In this document: piece by piece, positions 1 to 35,700 of the stretch | Numbering within the stretch: position 1 is the stretch's first letter | How the letters are laid out: every line of letters begins with the position of its first letter | Assembly (NCBI GenBank): GCA_965153355.1 | Contig: OZ231127.1 | Location: forward strand, 20,708,001 to 20,772,000 | Length of the DNA stretch: 64,000 bases | Source: Flaccisagitta enflata | Taxonomy: Eukaryota; Chaetognatha; Sagittoidea; Aphragmophora | Direction: 5' to 3' | Notes under the pieces: generated by a model | The model's input: the letters and a program-made list of their open reading frames with translations, nothing else | What the model was told of the DNA's origin: nothing | The model's database searches: none | Translations under genes and position numbers: made by a program

Positions 1-79
1 TTGACTCAGAGTATCTTAGTGGATTATTCTCAATTTGTAGGGAAACTCTTGATTTAAGGTTATGGATGTTATAAGCATT

Positions 80-337
80 TTACAATGGGAATATCAGATA
101 GGTATGCGGAATGCATGGGTCACAATTCAGCGCACAAATCTGGTACTCTTTCTTGTCACTTGCACATTTCACAAATAGCTGACAATTATTAGTTTTTCTT
201 GCTGTTGATCTGTACCTGTTGAGCTGCTCTTTGGTAAGGGTTAAGATGGATTTTGATAATTCTAAGGATAGTTGTGACGGGTGCGCATGAAACACCCATT
301 TCAGAGAGTTATGTCCGGTGGTTTCCATGGTATCCTG
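80..337 (-). CDS. possible exon of unknown protein
   Basis: An open frame of about 80 codons on the minus strand with normal amino-acid composition, unlike the surrounding repeats. A plausible acceptor (aggcgcag) lies just before it at about 338. I do not recognise a domain. It is downstream of the B-box/coiled-coil exons on the same strand and could be a later exon of that gene, but its phase does not join directly to the exon ending at 2644, so at least one more exon would be needed. Confidence 0.25.
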   Translation of the reverse strand, partial: QDTMETTGHNSLKWVFHAHPSQLSLELSKSILTLTKEQLNRYRSTARKTNNCQLFVKCASDKKEYQICALNCDPCIPHTYLIFPL

Positions 338-344
338 CGCCTCG

Positions 345-739
345 ATTTTTAGTCGCGTGCACGCGACTCTACACCTTGCCGTGTCGGTCGGTAGGTCGGT
401 AGGTCGGTCGGTCCGTCCGTCACATTTTTGAATTTTTGACGTTTTTTAACATTTTTTAACATCTTTTAACATTTTTTAACTTTTTTTAACATTTTTTAAC
501 ACTTCCTGACTTTTTTGGCTTTTTAACCTTTTTTAACATTTATTAACATTTTTTAACATTTTTTAACATTTTTTAACATTTATTAACATTTTTTAACATT
601 TTTTAACATTTTTTAACATTTTTTAACATCATTTAACATTATGTAACATTCTTTAACATTTTTTAACATTTCCTGACATTTTTAACATTTTGTCTGTCAT
701 TTCCAGACGCACGCGACTGTTGCCCTCTTGGGCTTGTTG
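345..739 (+). repeat. dispersed short repeat with TTTTTAGTCGCG end, carrying a 10-bp minisatellite
   Basis: Starts TTTTTAGTCGCGTGCACGCG (a hairpin), then a GGTC/GTCC tetranucleotide array, then about 250 bp of a 10-bp unit of the form ATTTTTTAAC, then a second CGCACGCGACT and a terminus resembling GGGCTTGTTG. Related copies are at 8.0, 24.2, 26.1, 31.6, 35.7 and 37.1 kb. Confidence 0.7.
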
Positions 740-1580
740 TAGTAAACATAACTCTCCCAAGAGTTTTTAAGGAAACTAAAAATAGAAAAGTCTTTCAAAA
801 TAAAGAAAGAAAAAGAGCGCAAAAAAAGCTTACAGAAAGAACCATAAAAAGTATTTTCTAATCTTTCCTCTGTTTGAAAATAAAAAAAACGCTCGACCTA
901 AACATTTTTGAAAGTGCAGGGTAATACCCCATTTCTAAGCTCTTGCAGTGAAACGATTTCTTGCTCATGAGTAAGAGCTCCCAAGGCTCTTGTCCTTATT
1001 CTTATTTTTGGGTAGTAGTGTAATATTGTCCAAGTCATAAACTTAAGGAAACCCTATAATATACTATTACTCAATTATACCAGATATATTTCTATCAAAT
1101 TTTATTAAAATAAATGCAAATCATTAAAGTGTAGGGATATTTTCAAGTTATTTATCTAGAAATTTGAATATACAGCCCTGCCCCTTGATAACCGCCTCAA
1201 GGGGACCTTTCAAAGTTGTCCTTTATCGCGGGGCACCGTTATCACGAAAAGCTACTTGGCTGGCTGACTGTTTATACCATAGCAGCCACTACTTCCTAAT
1301 CTTATTGGTGTTTGAATGTCTCCCTTTTTTTAGATTAATAAGTTTTGATAATTGAGATAATAGATGAAAAATATGCATAGTGGTGTGCAATATGATGACA
1401 ATAAATTTTTAGCATAATGAATTACCACCACATCTATGCATGAGATACTCAGACTGACAAAAAACAGACTGATGGCAAAACATAAAGACAAAGACAGACT
1501 AATGTAATACAGACAATCTGTTAGAAAAAAAAACCTACAGCTAAACAGTCTGAGGGAAAGATAGCGGCAGATAGATTAAA

Positions 1581-1812
1581 GGTGACACTGGGTCACAAGA
1601 TTGTTGCGGACGGGTGGGCATGGGCGTACAATCTCCGTTCACACCCTCACCCACCCCACACACACTTGCACACACACAGTCACATCAGGAGCCTCGAAAA
1701 TGCGCCTTTTTACAATTTTCCACTTGATCACCATGATGGACTGACAGACGGACCGACAGACCAATGGATGGACGGACAAAGCCTCGGATAGAATAGCGTG
1801 TCCGCAACTGAA
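1581..1812 (+). repeat. short dispersed repeat, family A
   Basis: Begins near GGGTCACAA..GTTGCGGACGGGTGGGC and ends with a GGAC/GACA tetranucleotide array followed by GCGTGTCCGCAACT. The same two ends flank larger copies at 6981-7957 and 38919-43099, so this is a compact copy without an internal minisatellite module. Confidence 0.6.
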
Positions 1813-2079
1813 GACATGAATGTGCCATTGAATCATTAAAGTGAGAGTACTTTCATTGTAAGGCAATGCTAGAAGTTGAAATTAGACTTAGATTAAAAAT
1901 ATTGAAAACAGTCCAAAGTAAGGCTCATTCATTCCCTACATCCAGACTTGACAATAAATGTGTGAAAGTATTTGATTATCCATGTTATATGTATTCAATG
2001 AAAAGATGCCTTTTTCATGCTATGCTAATAAGAGGGAATGATTTGATTGCTATCAAATGCCCTTCTTATGAAATTTTTT

Positions 2080-2195
<116 letters not shown>

Positions 2196-2643
2196 GGTGC
2201 TTCAGTCAGTTCACCGCTAACAAAGAGTTTTAGGTCATTTGGGCCTAAGACATTTGACCGATATAGGCGATTCACCGCTAAAAGCGTGTCCGTTATCTAG
2301 GGGTAATTTAGTATTACAAAAGGCCAGAAAAATTTGGGACCACAGCTTGTTGTACACTAATGGCGGGTCACCATTAACGGCGTTGTCAAGGAAGCGGGTT
2401 CCACTGTATTTCTATGCAAAAATTTTTTCTCAAGATTTGAAACCTTTGTTTGTTCTTAAATTGTTCTTAATTATGGGGCCATTTGAAGCCTTGATGTTCT
2501 TATAAACTAGGTTCTTATAAAAAAAAGAGTATATTTAATTAAGATCGGAATGTCCAGATTCACCAACCTACCAATTTACCTTTCATACATTGATGAGGTG
2601 AGGAGGCCAGAGGTAGTAGGCAAGTAGCTCCTAACAAACCTAC

Positions 2644-4413
<1,770 letters not shown>

Positions 4414-5032
4414 CTGTTGATTGATTTTGTCGTTGTTCAAACGAATAACGAGTTACGAGTAACGAGTAATGTCAATGAAGGTTTTGGAGGCTCTAAAAAA
4501 AGTCTAATCGATTTAGGGCTGTGTGAACAATTAAGTCATTAAACGGATCTTAAGGCAAGAAAGAGTGGCGGCTTATTATTGATTGATTTGGTCGTTCTTC
4601 TAACGATTAACGCGGGGTAATGAGTATTGTCAATGAAGGTTTTGGAGGCTGTGGTCAATTTGGGGCTATATGGATGATTCTGTCAACAAGGTTATCTTAA
4701 GGTAAGAGAGTGGTTGGTTAGTACAATGGCCAGAGTGTCTAGACAAGCGAATATTGAACTTCCACTGGTAAAAAAATACAGTTGAACCCCCCATAATAAT
4801 GGATGTCAAGGGTTTGTAAAATTTTATCTGTATAAGGCGGATTTTTATTATTGCCTATATAAGAAAGAACATGCAGAGACTAAGATTTTATTCCCATAAT
4901 AGGCGAATTTCCATTACTCTTGGAATTTAATCTGGTACAGCGGGGTTTAACTGTATTTATATTTCGCGAAAATGCTTTCCAATGAGCCATTGCACGACTT
5001 CCAAATTAATAGGGAACCATTGTTACTTTGTT

Positions 5033-5442
5033 CTAAAGGGTGAATGCGAAGTTTCCACGGAAATGAATAACAGGGGCAGAATTTGCAAAATAGAAAGATT
5101 GATTCCAATGCTGAATTGATGCAAACTTTATCCTCATCTCATTTGAAAGAATTTGTGAAGAATAAAAAGTAGGAGAAGGCTTTTTGTTGTACAGATGTCT
5201 GAGAATGGAGTTGCAATTATTAGCAAAACAAAATTTCTGCCCATATGCCAAAGTTGGTTTGCTGTTTTTGTTCTGTTCCACAAATGTTGTAATCATTACA
5301 TGTCTGCATGTACGTGAATATACTCGATATATGTCCTTAATTTTGGCCTTAATTTGGTTACCTTTTGCAGTAAGGACAACCGTTTGAGGCTGATTTTGGA
5401 AGTTTGAAATAGTTTTGTAAGCAGTCGTTGCAGAAAATTTTG
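5033..5442 (-). CDS. possible 3' exon of unknown gene
   Basis: An open frame of about 136 codons on the minus strand with balanced composition, ending at a TAG, preceded by a strong acceptor with a pure pyrimidine tract (tttctttttttttcag). I recognise no domain and see no upstream exon. The surrounding region (4414-5830) shows no other gene. It could be a real terminal exon or a chance frame in AT-rich DNA. Confidence 0.25.
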
Positions 5443-5849
5443 CTGAAAAAAAAAGAAACTCAGAATGAATAAAGTCGTTGCAAAAACAACTATCGAATTC
5501 ATTCCTACATAAAAACACATGAAAAATGAATGATTGGGAAAAAAATCGAAAAACGTTTTTCGATTTTTGAGTCCTGGGTTAGGAATTAATGTTTCTCTTT
5601 TTCACTTGAGACAATTTAGGGAAGTTGGGGCAGGACTAGGCTCGCCCGTGGCTGGGGTTGAAATTGATACAGGGTGAAAGAGGGCACTTTTTTACACCTT
5701 CTGGAAAAAATCAGGGCACTGTCGGACCAATGCTGAATTTTTTAATCTTTTTTTATTTTTTCACATTTTCCGCATTTTTCTCAAAGTGACAAAGATCTAT
5801 ATTTTTCATCGATCTCAATTTTGGGCCCTAAGTAACGACAAAAATGAAA

Positions 5850-6380
5850 TCAGCAGAGGGCAGAGGGAGGGAGAGAGTGGAAGAGGGAGAGAGGGAGGGA
5901 AAGGGAGGGAGAGAAGGAGGGAGAGGAAGGGATGGAGAGAGAAGGAGGAGGGAGCGGGAAGGAGGGAGGGAGAGAGAGGTAGGGGAGGGAGAGAGAGGGA
6001 GGGAGGGGGGAGGGAGGGAGAGAGAGGGAGAGGGAGGGAGGGGGGAGAGAGGGAAGGAGGGAGAGAGGGAGGGAAGGGAGAGAGAGGGAGAGGGAGAGAG
6101 AGGGGAGGAGGGAGGGGGAGGGAGAGAGAGGGGGAGGTAGAGGGGGAGGGAAAGGGAGGGAGATAGGGAGAGAGAAAAGGAGGGAGAAAGAGAGGGAGAG
6201 GGAGGGAGAGAGGGAGATAGGGAGGGAGGGAGATAGGGAAGGAGGGAGAGAGGGAAGGAGGGAGGGAGGGAGAGAGATGGGGAGGGAGGGAGAGAGGGAG
6301 GGAGGGAGGGAGAAAAGAAGGGAGACAGAAAGAGACAGAGAGGGAGAGGGTGAGAGACAGACAGACACACACACACTCAC
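5850..6380. repeat. GAGGGA-rich polypurine minisatellite
   Basis: About 500 bp of nearly pure purine on the plus strand built from GAGG, GGGA and GAGA units, ending in short CACA and CAGA arrays. All overlapping long open frames (Gly/Arg/Glu or Pro/Ser/Leu) are artefacts of composition. Confidence 0.95.
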
Positions 6381-6721
6381 ACACAGAGGCGCATGAATGT
6401 AATGAGGAGGGAGAAGAAATTGAAAAAAAAACAAAAACAATTTTACGATTTTTTCCAGTCGGCGAGAGCCGCCTTTACTGGTACGGACCTCGTTTTGCAA
6501 ATTGAAACAACGATATGAAATTTACTGACCTGCATTTGCAGCAAATCATTGGGGAATTTGCCTGATTCAAGCAAATCGGGCAGTCAAGGTTCTCCATCTT
6601 TTTTTCTCATCAGCTTTTTCACAACTCACAAGTTTATACTTTCTAGGTCAGCTGTAAATGAGAAGATAGAATATTCATTATCATTCATGAGAATCATATA
6701 TGAACGAGATGGGCTGACATG

Positions 6722-6881
<160 letters not shown>

Positions 6882-6980
6882 AGCAGACCAGTGAACCGAC
6901 CAACGGATCAACACGGCCACTATGAGGGTTGCAACTACTGTTTATGCTATGATACACGTTTGCCTAAAACGTGTAAAAAA

Positions 6981-7957
6981 CAAGTGTCGCGGGGTCACAA
7001 TATTGTTGCGGACGGGTGGGAAGGAGCATCCAACCCCTATCCAGACTAACCCCCCCCCCCACTCAAACACACAACAGGTCGCCCAAGGGCAATATGTGGT
7101 CAGCGATACCAGTTGCCCTGCTTTGCATGATTTTAAATTGGAGTAAGAGGAAGCAGGGCAGCGGCCCCGAAGGGGACGAAGTCCTGTAGAACACAGGGGA
7201 CTTTGCCGTCCGTCCCTCCATCCGTCCCCTAGGAAGTTTTTTTCATCAGGTTTGAAATGTTCCTCAGACCTGAATTACCTTCCAGCCTTTGAATCTGAGA
7301 AGATTTGAGCCTGAGAGGGCAGATTTCAGGCCTGAGCGGGCAGATTTCAGGCCTGAGAGAGCAGATTTTAGGCCTGATTGGTTAGATGTCAGCTCGAGAG
7401 CAGATTTCAGACCTGAGAGGGCAGATTTCAGGCCTGAGAGGGCAGATTTAGGCCTGAGAGGGCAGATTTCAGGCCTGAGAGGGCAGATTTCAGGCCTGAG
7501 AGGGCAGATTTCAGGCCTGAGAGGGCAGATTTCAGGCCTGAGAGGCCAGATTTCAGGCCTGAGAGGCCAGATTTCAGGCCTGAGAGGCCAGATTTCAGGC
7601 CTGAGAGGGCAGATTTCAAGCCGGAGAGGGCAGATTTAGGGCTTGAGAGGGTGGATTCTAGGCCTGAGAGGGCAGATTTCAGGCCTGAGAGGGTGGATTC
7701 TAGGCCTGAGAGGGCCTGGGGGGGACGAACGGACGGAAGGACGAACGAAAGTCCCCCTGTGTTCTACAGGACTTCGTCCCCTTCGGGGCCGCTGCCCAAA
7801 AAGCATCTAAAACTCGGTTTCCACTTTTCAACTCAATAACCATGATGGACTACAGACAGTCTGACCAACCAATCGACGGACGTTCCAATGGACGGACGGA
7901 CCGACAGACGGATGGACATAGCCTCTTATAGAGTTGCGTGCCCGCAAACTAAAAACC
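6981..7957 (+). mobile_element. family A repeat enclosing a minisatellite inverted-repeat module
   Basis: The outer ends match the 1.6 kb copy: GCGGGGTCACAATATTGTTG at the left; a GGAC array, CCTCTTATAGAGTTGCG and CGCAACTAAAAA at the right. Inside, 7156-7797 is bounded by near-perfect inverted repeats of about 60 bp (GGGCAGCGGCCCCGAAGGGG..). The interior is an array of about 18 units of a 21-bp repeat (GCCTGAGAGGGCAGATTTCAG). Confidence 0.75.
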
Positions 7958-8030
7958 GGGCAACTGGTACTCAGAAGCGTTCGTTCGTTTTAGAATCGAA
8001 ACATTTTTCGTTGTTGCCTTTATACTTTTC

Positions 8031-8247
8031 CTTTTTATAGTCGCGTGTACGCGACTCTATAACCCACTATGTTTCTTGGTCGGTCAGATGGTTGGTCCGT
8101 CGGTCCATAATACTTCACTTTAATCATGGCTTATGAGTGGTTTTTGCTTTACTGCTCCTGCAAAAATGCTTGGTTAACCCTTTTAATACTGCCCCTGCCC
8201 ACGTGCACGTGACTTGGGTAGCCTTGTATCCGGCCTTGTTTATGTTG
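8031..8247 (+). repeat. dispersed short repeat, TAGTCGCG..GGCCTTGTTT family
   Basis: Starts TATAGTCGCGTGTACGCGAC, has a GGTC array and CTGCTCCTGC motif, and ends ACGTGACTTGGGTAGCC..CGGCCTTGTTT, matching the copies at 24.2 and 35.7 kb. Confidence 0.7.
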
Positions 8248-9006
8248 TTTCTTGTTGTTTGTTTTTTTGTTTTTTGTTTTTTTTTACGTACATCGCGCTA
8301 AAAATCATATTTACGCCATTTATGTTTCACAATTTTTCGCAACACGATTCTTTTGAAGTTAATCCTCGATTTTCCCTCTCTCTTGACGTCGTCGCCGTCG
8401 TCGTCGTCGTCAACATTCGCCATCACCTTCCTCGCCCTCAATGGCCGTCGCCGTGGTTTAAGTCTATGAGAGGCTTTTTCTGTCTGTCCGTTAGTCTGTG
8501 GGTTCGTCTATTGGTCTGTCTGCCTGCCTCCGTGGTTCACGTAAAGTTGAAAGATGTGAAATCAAGCATTTAGGGTGTGTGTTGTGCGTGCGTGCGTGCG
8601 TGTGTGTGTATGTGTGTGTGTGTGTGGAGGGGGGAAGGGGGCTGAACGCCCATCAGTGACGATTTCATATCCCCGAATTTTTTGAAAAAAACTTTAAACT
8701 GAGAACAGTCAAAACAAAACAAGCCAGATCAGGTAACGATGCCCTCTGAATGTGTCATCGTGTGGAGTGAGTTTCACGATGTATGCTGTATGATATTGGG
8801 GGGAGAGGTGGACAGACAGACTGGCCGAAATTTTTACATATGGGCGCACCGGACACACGGGTGGACCGACGGGCTGACGGATAGACCCTCTTCTAGAGAT
8901 GCGAGGACGTATTTAAGATGGTATTGTTACAAAGCGCGAAAAAGTGAAAAGACGAAAACAGGGAAGCCTGTCGTCATCATCATCGTCGTGATAACGACGA
9001 CGACGA

Positions 9007-9290
<284 letters not shown>

Positions 9291-9561
9291 GTTTGAACGT
9301 TGGAGTGCTCAAAACTCTTCATAACAATCGGAAGTTCATCGTTCAAAATGCCATAAATCTCTCAACTTTGTCGTCGTCATTTTCGTCGTCATCCTCGTTT
9401 TCATCGTTTCGAGAAATTTGTTTAGGGGAGCAACGGGCATTTCTTTTGAGGGGGAGGGGGGAGAAAGGGGCTCGTCTTTGCGCTTTTACCGCATTCTGAG
9501 GCGTTCCTTAAGAAGGAAGGACTGAGAGAATTTAAGAGAAATAAAAAACGATCAAGTTTCA

Positions 9562-9805
<244 letters not shown>

Positions 9806-10030
9806 GGGCAGTTAGATTAAGAACCTGATCTATGATATTTTCGCCTTGAGAAAACTAAAAAAGTTTTATAAACAAAGACCAGCTTAGTCATAAAGAGCAA
9901 CGACATTCCACATCAAGCGCACAATGAGGAAACTTGGCTTCCTCCCATTCTGTTTATCCCTGACTCAATACCCAGCGTTATTGAAACATGACGATATTGG
10001 GATGGCTATATATTTCCTGATACCTTCCTC

Positions 10031-27104
<17,074 letters not shown>

Positions 27105-27284
27105 TTCTGTATCGATTGTTTATTGCTTAATGATTGTCTGGTTATTTAAGTAAATGTCATTGTTATCTTTCTATCTACAAAATCGTGATGGTTTTCTCTC
27201 AGCGCTTCTCTCTCCGGATTGGCGGTTATCGGTCGATCCCTTTTACTTTTACGCGTCTCCAGGTAGTTTTTGCAACTGCCCCTC

Positions 27285-27658
27285 CCGGCAGCGGTCTGGA
27301 AGGTGCCGATGACCTATGCTTCCACATATGGGAAAATTTCTCCTTCTCCTGCGTCCCCCTATGGTTAAATCCCAGCCTTGAAACCCAAATCCAGCCTAAT
27401 CACCCAAATCCTAGCCTGAAGACTCAAATCCCAGTCCTTAGGCTCAAATCCATGCCTCGAAAGCCAAATGCCACCCTTAAAGCCAAAAATAAGCCTCCTC
27501 AACCAATTTTTTGCCTTGAGGCCCAAAAATTAGCCCAATGGCCTATTCAACAAGCCCAATTTCCAAAGGACTTCCCCAAACGCCCAAGCATAGGTCATAA
27601 GCCCCCTTGGGGCCACTGCCCCAATCACCATCTCATGGGCATGGGGTACCGCTGACCA
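27285..27658 (+). mobile_element. minisatellite-bearing inverted-repeat element, short copy
   Basis: Left end GGCAGCGG..GGTGCCGATGACCTATGCTT; right end AAGCATAGGTCATAAGCCCCC..CCACTGCCCC, then GGGTACCGCTGACC. The interior is a degenerate array of about 19-20 bp units (CTTGAAACCCAAATCCAGCC type). Same ends and design as the 39-43 kb element. It lies downstream of the KASH stop codon, between two convergent genes. Confidence 0.7.
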
Positions 27659-27806
27659 TTAACGCTTTTGCGACTATTCACCACTGGCCCAACTGCTTGA
27701 CTAGGATAGCCGAGCTAGATAAATGGCTAGTGCAGAAACTGTAGCACACTTTACTTGCTTGCCTTCAAAAACGTGAAAAGGATGGACGTTAGACTGGTAA
27801 TGATTC

Positions 27807-27812
27807 TTTATT
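27807..27812 (-). terminator. candidate poly(A) signal of glycogenin gene
   Basis: AATAAA on the minus strand about 635 bp after the glycogenin stop codon. No closer AATAAA was noticed. Confidence 0.4.
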
Positions 27813-28443
27813 GAAATTTGAATGTAGATAAAAAATCGATTCGGAAACAATTTCCACTAGGCAAGTATCACATCCTTTTATCACAGTCTTAAGTAATTAT
27901 CTCCTATTAAAACAACCATGCGGAAGGAGAGTGATATAAAGAAACAAATAATCAAATGCGACTTTCTAATCGAATGACTAAACCCGAGGATTAACCAACA
28001 ACATTGGACCAACATGATTTCGATGAGTAAATATTAACAACACTCTTTATATGATATTTTTGAAAATTAGGTTATGTAAAAAGAACGTAACAAAAAGAAA
28101 TATTGAGTAAATTGCAGTAGATCGGGCACCGACGACTAAAATCGTCCATTTGTCATGGAATGACATGACTTGCTACAATACATGCGCCGTAAGAATGGTG
28201 AGATTCAGCAACACCGTTTTGATTGTGAACTGCACTGTCTAGTATCTATGAAAACTAAATTCAATCTAGGTAGGCTACTTTAAAATTATATTCAGTCGCC
28301 CAATGTTAAAAAGGTTAAATCATCATGAAACGGGGAGGAAAAAAGAACAAAAACAAAATGCCCAAACGGAAGCCGATATGAACTCGGTTGTGGCGTTTCT
28401 CTTCATCAAAAACAAAATTTAAAATCTGGACCGCACAATGGCG

Positions 28444-32439
<3,996 letters not shown>

Positions 32440-32520
32440 GTTATATTTTACTTATAATTGTCTGAATACTTTCAAAGACAGTCTTTTTCTTTACTTGTAC
32501 TTCCTACGTCCCAATAGTCT

Positions 32521-32526
32521 TTTAAT
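32521..32526 (-). terminator. candidate poly(A) signal of NUDT14 gene
   Basis: ATTAAA on the minus strand about 190 bp after the NUDT14 stop and 80 bp before the glycogenin start codon; a weak but well-placed variant signal. Confidence 0.3.
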
Positions 32527-32712
32527 TCAAAAAGATAAAATGGGGCGACGGGGAACCCGAAACTCTCCCGGCCTTACTGAACGAAGACAATATTCAATCG
32601 AAAAAAAAAACATAAATCACCATTCACCATACCATAAACAAGTGCAATAAACACTAATATGATTGACTTCGAGGTGAAAAACGATAAGTCACCATTTCAG
32701 AGACACGACCAC

Positions 32713-35700
32713 TCACAACAAGCCAGCGAGTTTCATTTGTCGCCATTGAAGCGCGTAAATGAGTCCCAGCGGTTTATCGATAGTTTCATTATCGAGCATT
32801 TCCTTCGTTTCCTTTTCGTCTAAATGTAAGACTTCGATAGATTCTCCTTCAGTTGCCATGCCAGACCACCACCGCTGCCCGTTCGCTGAGAGTTAACCAC
32901 CTGGAAAAAATTCACGAGAGAATACCGTATGAGAGGAAAAACAGCGCGCTCGCTCTAGACGATGATGAGGGCGGGCGGTGATTATACAGCGCAGAGAAAA
33001 ACTATGCACATGTTAAGTTTTTTTCTCACATTTACATGTATACAGTTGCGTCTCAATGTATATATATATGCATACACGATCATACTGGCTTAGATCTAGC
33101 GCCACTACACTGACATACCTCAACGTAGTAAATATTTTGTGTGGAAGCCGCCGTTCCAACTCCCGATTTAAAGCTTCTCACTTTGACCAAATCCTCCACC
33201 TTCACGGAATATCCAGTTTCTTCAAAAACTTCCGAGACGGCTGGAATAAGAAATTGGGAGAAAATTTTAGGACAGCAAACGACAACACAATTAATCTCCA
33301 TGCAATGCTCGAACCAAGCTTTCCTGCATTTGTTTTCATAGTTAATCAACCCACTCTTCACTTGATTCTCTAGTCCACCACGCTACACGCACCTATCTCG
33401 GCGAAAGAAGCTTTCTTGTCGACAATACCGGCACAGAGCTCCATGGTCATGCCTAATTCCTCATCCCCGTCGGATAGCGACAATTCTTTAGCGCCTTCTG
33501 TCGTGGGAAAGGGCGAAAGAAAAAGCAATGCCGTGGTCGATACAAAATTGCAATCAGTGGTATAGTATTGTATAGTATTTGATGTATCGATGACAACGTC
33601 CTCTCACCTCCAGCGCGCAATCCGTCGACCACAGCGTTGAGATCCAATCCGCGTTTGGCAGCGTAATTTCGGACGAAAACGGCGGGTCGAAATTGCCTGA
33701 CAAAAACCAACTATGAAAAGTGGGGGGAAAACAGATCGCAATGGATGCGGTAACGCTAATGCAGTATTGCAGTGGTGATCCTAATTTATTCGTAACGCAT
33801 CACATTGCAGACGCGGCTGTGGTGGAGTTGCTGATATTCTCAACAACCCTTGCAATAGGCAGTTTCCACAATAAACTAGACTGGCGAAAATAAGCCGACT
33901 GAATTCGTTAACATTGATAAAAATGTCATAATTTCATAATGGTTGCACCTATTAACTTAAAATTTGAGCTCTATGCTCAAAATTTGATTCTCTTTCAGAT
34001 CATATAAAAAAAAATATTCCAATACTTGAAATGTGTTCAACTATGTTAGTTTTCATCGTAATCAGAGTAACATTAGAGTAACAGGGTGTTAACATTTTCC
34101 GTCACTCTCTTCAAAAATCAATATCTCTGGCTAGAATTGACATTAAGGTCTGAAAATTTTCATGTAACTTGGGTTATGTCTATACTAAAGGGGGAAAAAG
34201 AAAATTTCCATAATACTTAAAATATTGTCATTTAAAGTATAGTATACTACTATGTATCAAAATCAAATAAATCATTATTTTCGATACATCAACTAAAAGT
34301 GAAATTTTTGCATAGTCAACAACCTTTGGTTGCCATAAAATCTTTAATTCTTCTGTAGGGATTGCAATTAAATAAAAATGACCAGGCCTGAAATTAGTAT
34401 TTTTTCTGAGCGTGCACGCCGGGCACGCCCCCTAAAATCTTAGCGAGCCCGGCTGGAAAAGAGCGTGCCCGGTAAAAAAGGTAGTTTTACCATACTTCTA
34501 ACCACACATTTTTTTCTGAAGTCTTTAAAAGAGATAGAGATAGCTACTAGTGAAATAACTACAACGTTCTTAATTCTGGAGCGTTTTGATGCATGGTTAA
34601 AAGAAATAGATTAGGCTAAGCTTAATTGACTTAATTCTTATGTGTGTAAAAGAAGTCATGCCTGTCCCTCAGTCAGTTGGTCGGCCGGTCTATCTATCGC
34701 GCAAATGTCAAAACCACGCAAAACTGCCAATCCTGGCGTCAATCTTCATTCCTGTAACCTTCCCACTTTCATCCACTTTCATTCCCCTTCATTCACTTCC
34801 ATTCTTTTTTCAAATATCCAGTCATACAAGCATTCATTAAAAATGATCATTCATCAAAACGTTCATTCATCGGGAAACAAGTCGAAGTCAGTCTTCGACT
34901 TTTTGACATATTCGAGAGAAACAGGGTTTTCATTTTCTTATGGGAAAGTTGAGCATCTCCACCGACCGATTGGGGCCTCCAATGAAATTGATAGGGTAAG
35001 TAAATTTAATAATTCTCTTTCATTTGGCGCCAAGCAGAATGCTCTACGACAAATATTTTTCGCGCTATGATTTTTTAAAGATTTATTTATGAAAAATTCA
35101 AATGAAATTTTTTTTGATTTTTACGATTTTGTGTAGGATCAATAAAAGAGTGTATTTATGTTTGTTTGAGCATGCAAATACAGGAAACATGTTTATGAGC
35201 ACAGCTGCTCATCTGTGAGGGCGTTTTTTAGCATTTCAGCTCATTTAGCTAACTTAGCTCAGTCTGTTCTTTCTGATTTCAAATATGATGAATGAATGAA
35301 TATTTTAAACTTGTTTAAGCAAGCAAATAAACATGTCAGTGAGCAGAGCTTCTGTCTGTGAGTTTTCAAGTATTCTAGCTCATTTAGCATTTAGCTTGCA
35401 CTTTTACTCTGATTTTAAACAGGATAAATAAATTAATGTTTTGATTTAAGCATGCAAATACAAGAAAGCATGTCAGTGAGCAAAGCTGGTTGTCTGGTTG
35501 AATCATTTTGATTATTTTAGCTCATCTAGCTCATTTGGCTCAGTCCTATTTTTCTCTAATTTTCAGTGCAGTCAATACATACAATTGCTTTTGATTTGAT
35601 CTAACAAAATTTCAGTGACTGAAGATGGTGAAAAGTGACCAATGCTTGCGACTTTTTTCCTCACGGCGACAGCCGCCATTACTGGTACATTCTTAGTCAG

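Noticed and set aside
5815-6500. Several open frames of 100-216 codons on both strands
   Set aside because: All are generated by the GAGGGA polypurine array; composition is only Gly/Arg/Glu or Pro/Ser/Leu.
7289-7839. Frames with regular seven-residue repeats (GLRGQIS, RPERADF), and a CRISPR-like look
   Set aside because: They are translations of a 21-bp minisatellite. Units are contiguous with no unique spacers, so it is neither a gene nor a CRISPR array.
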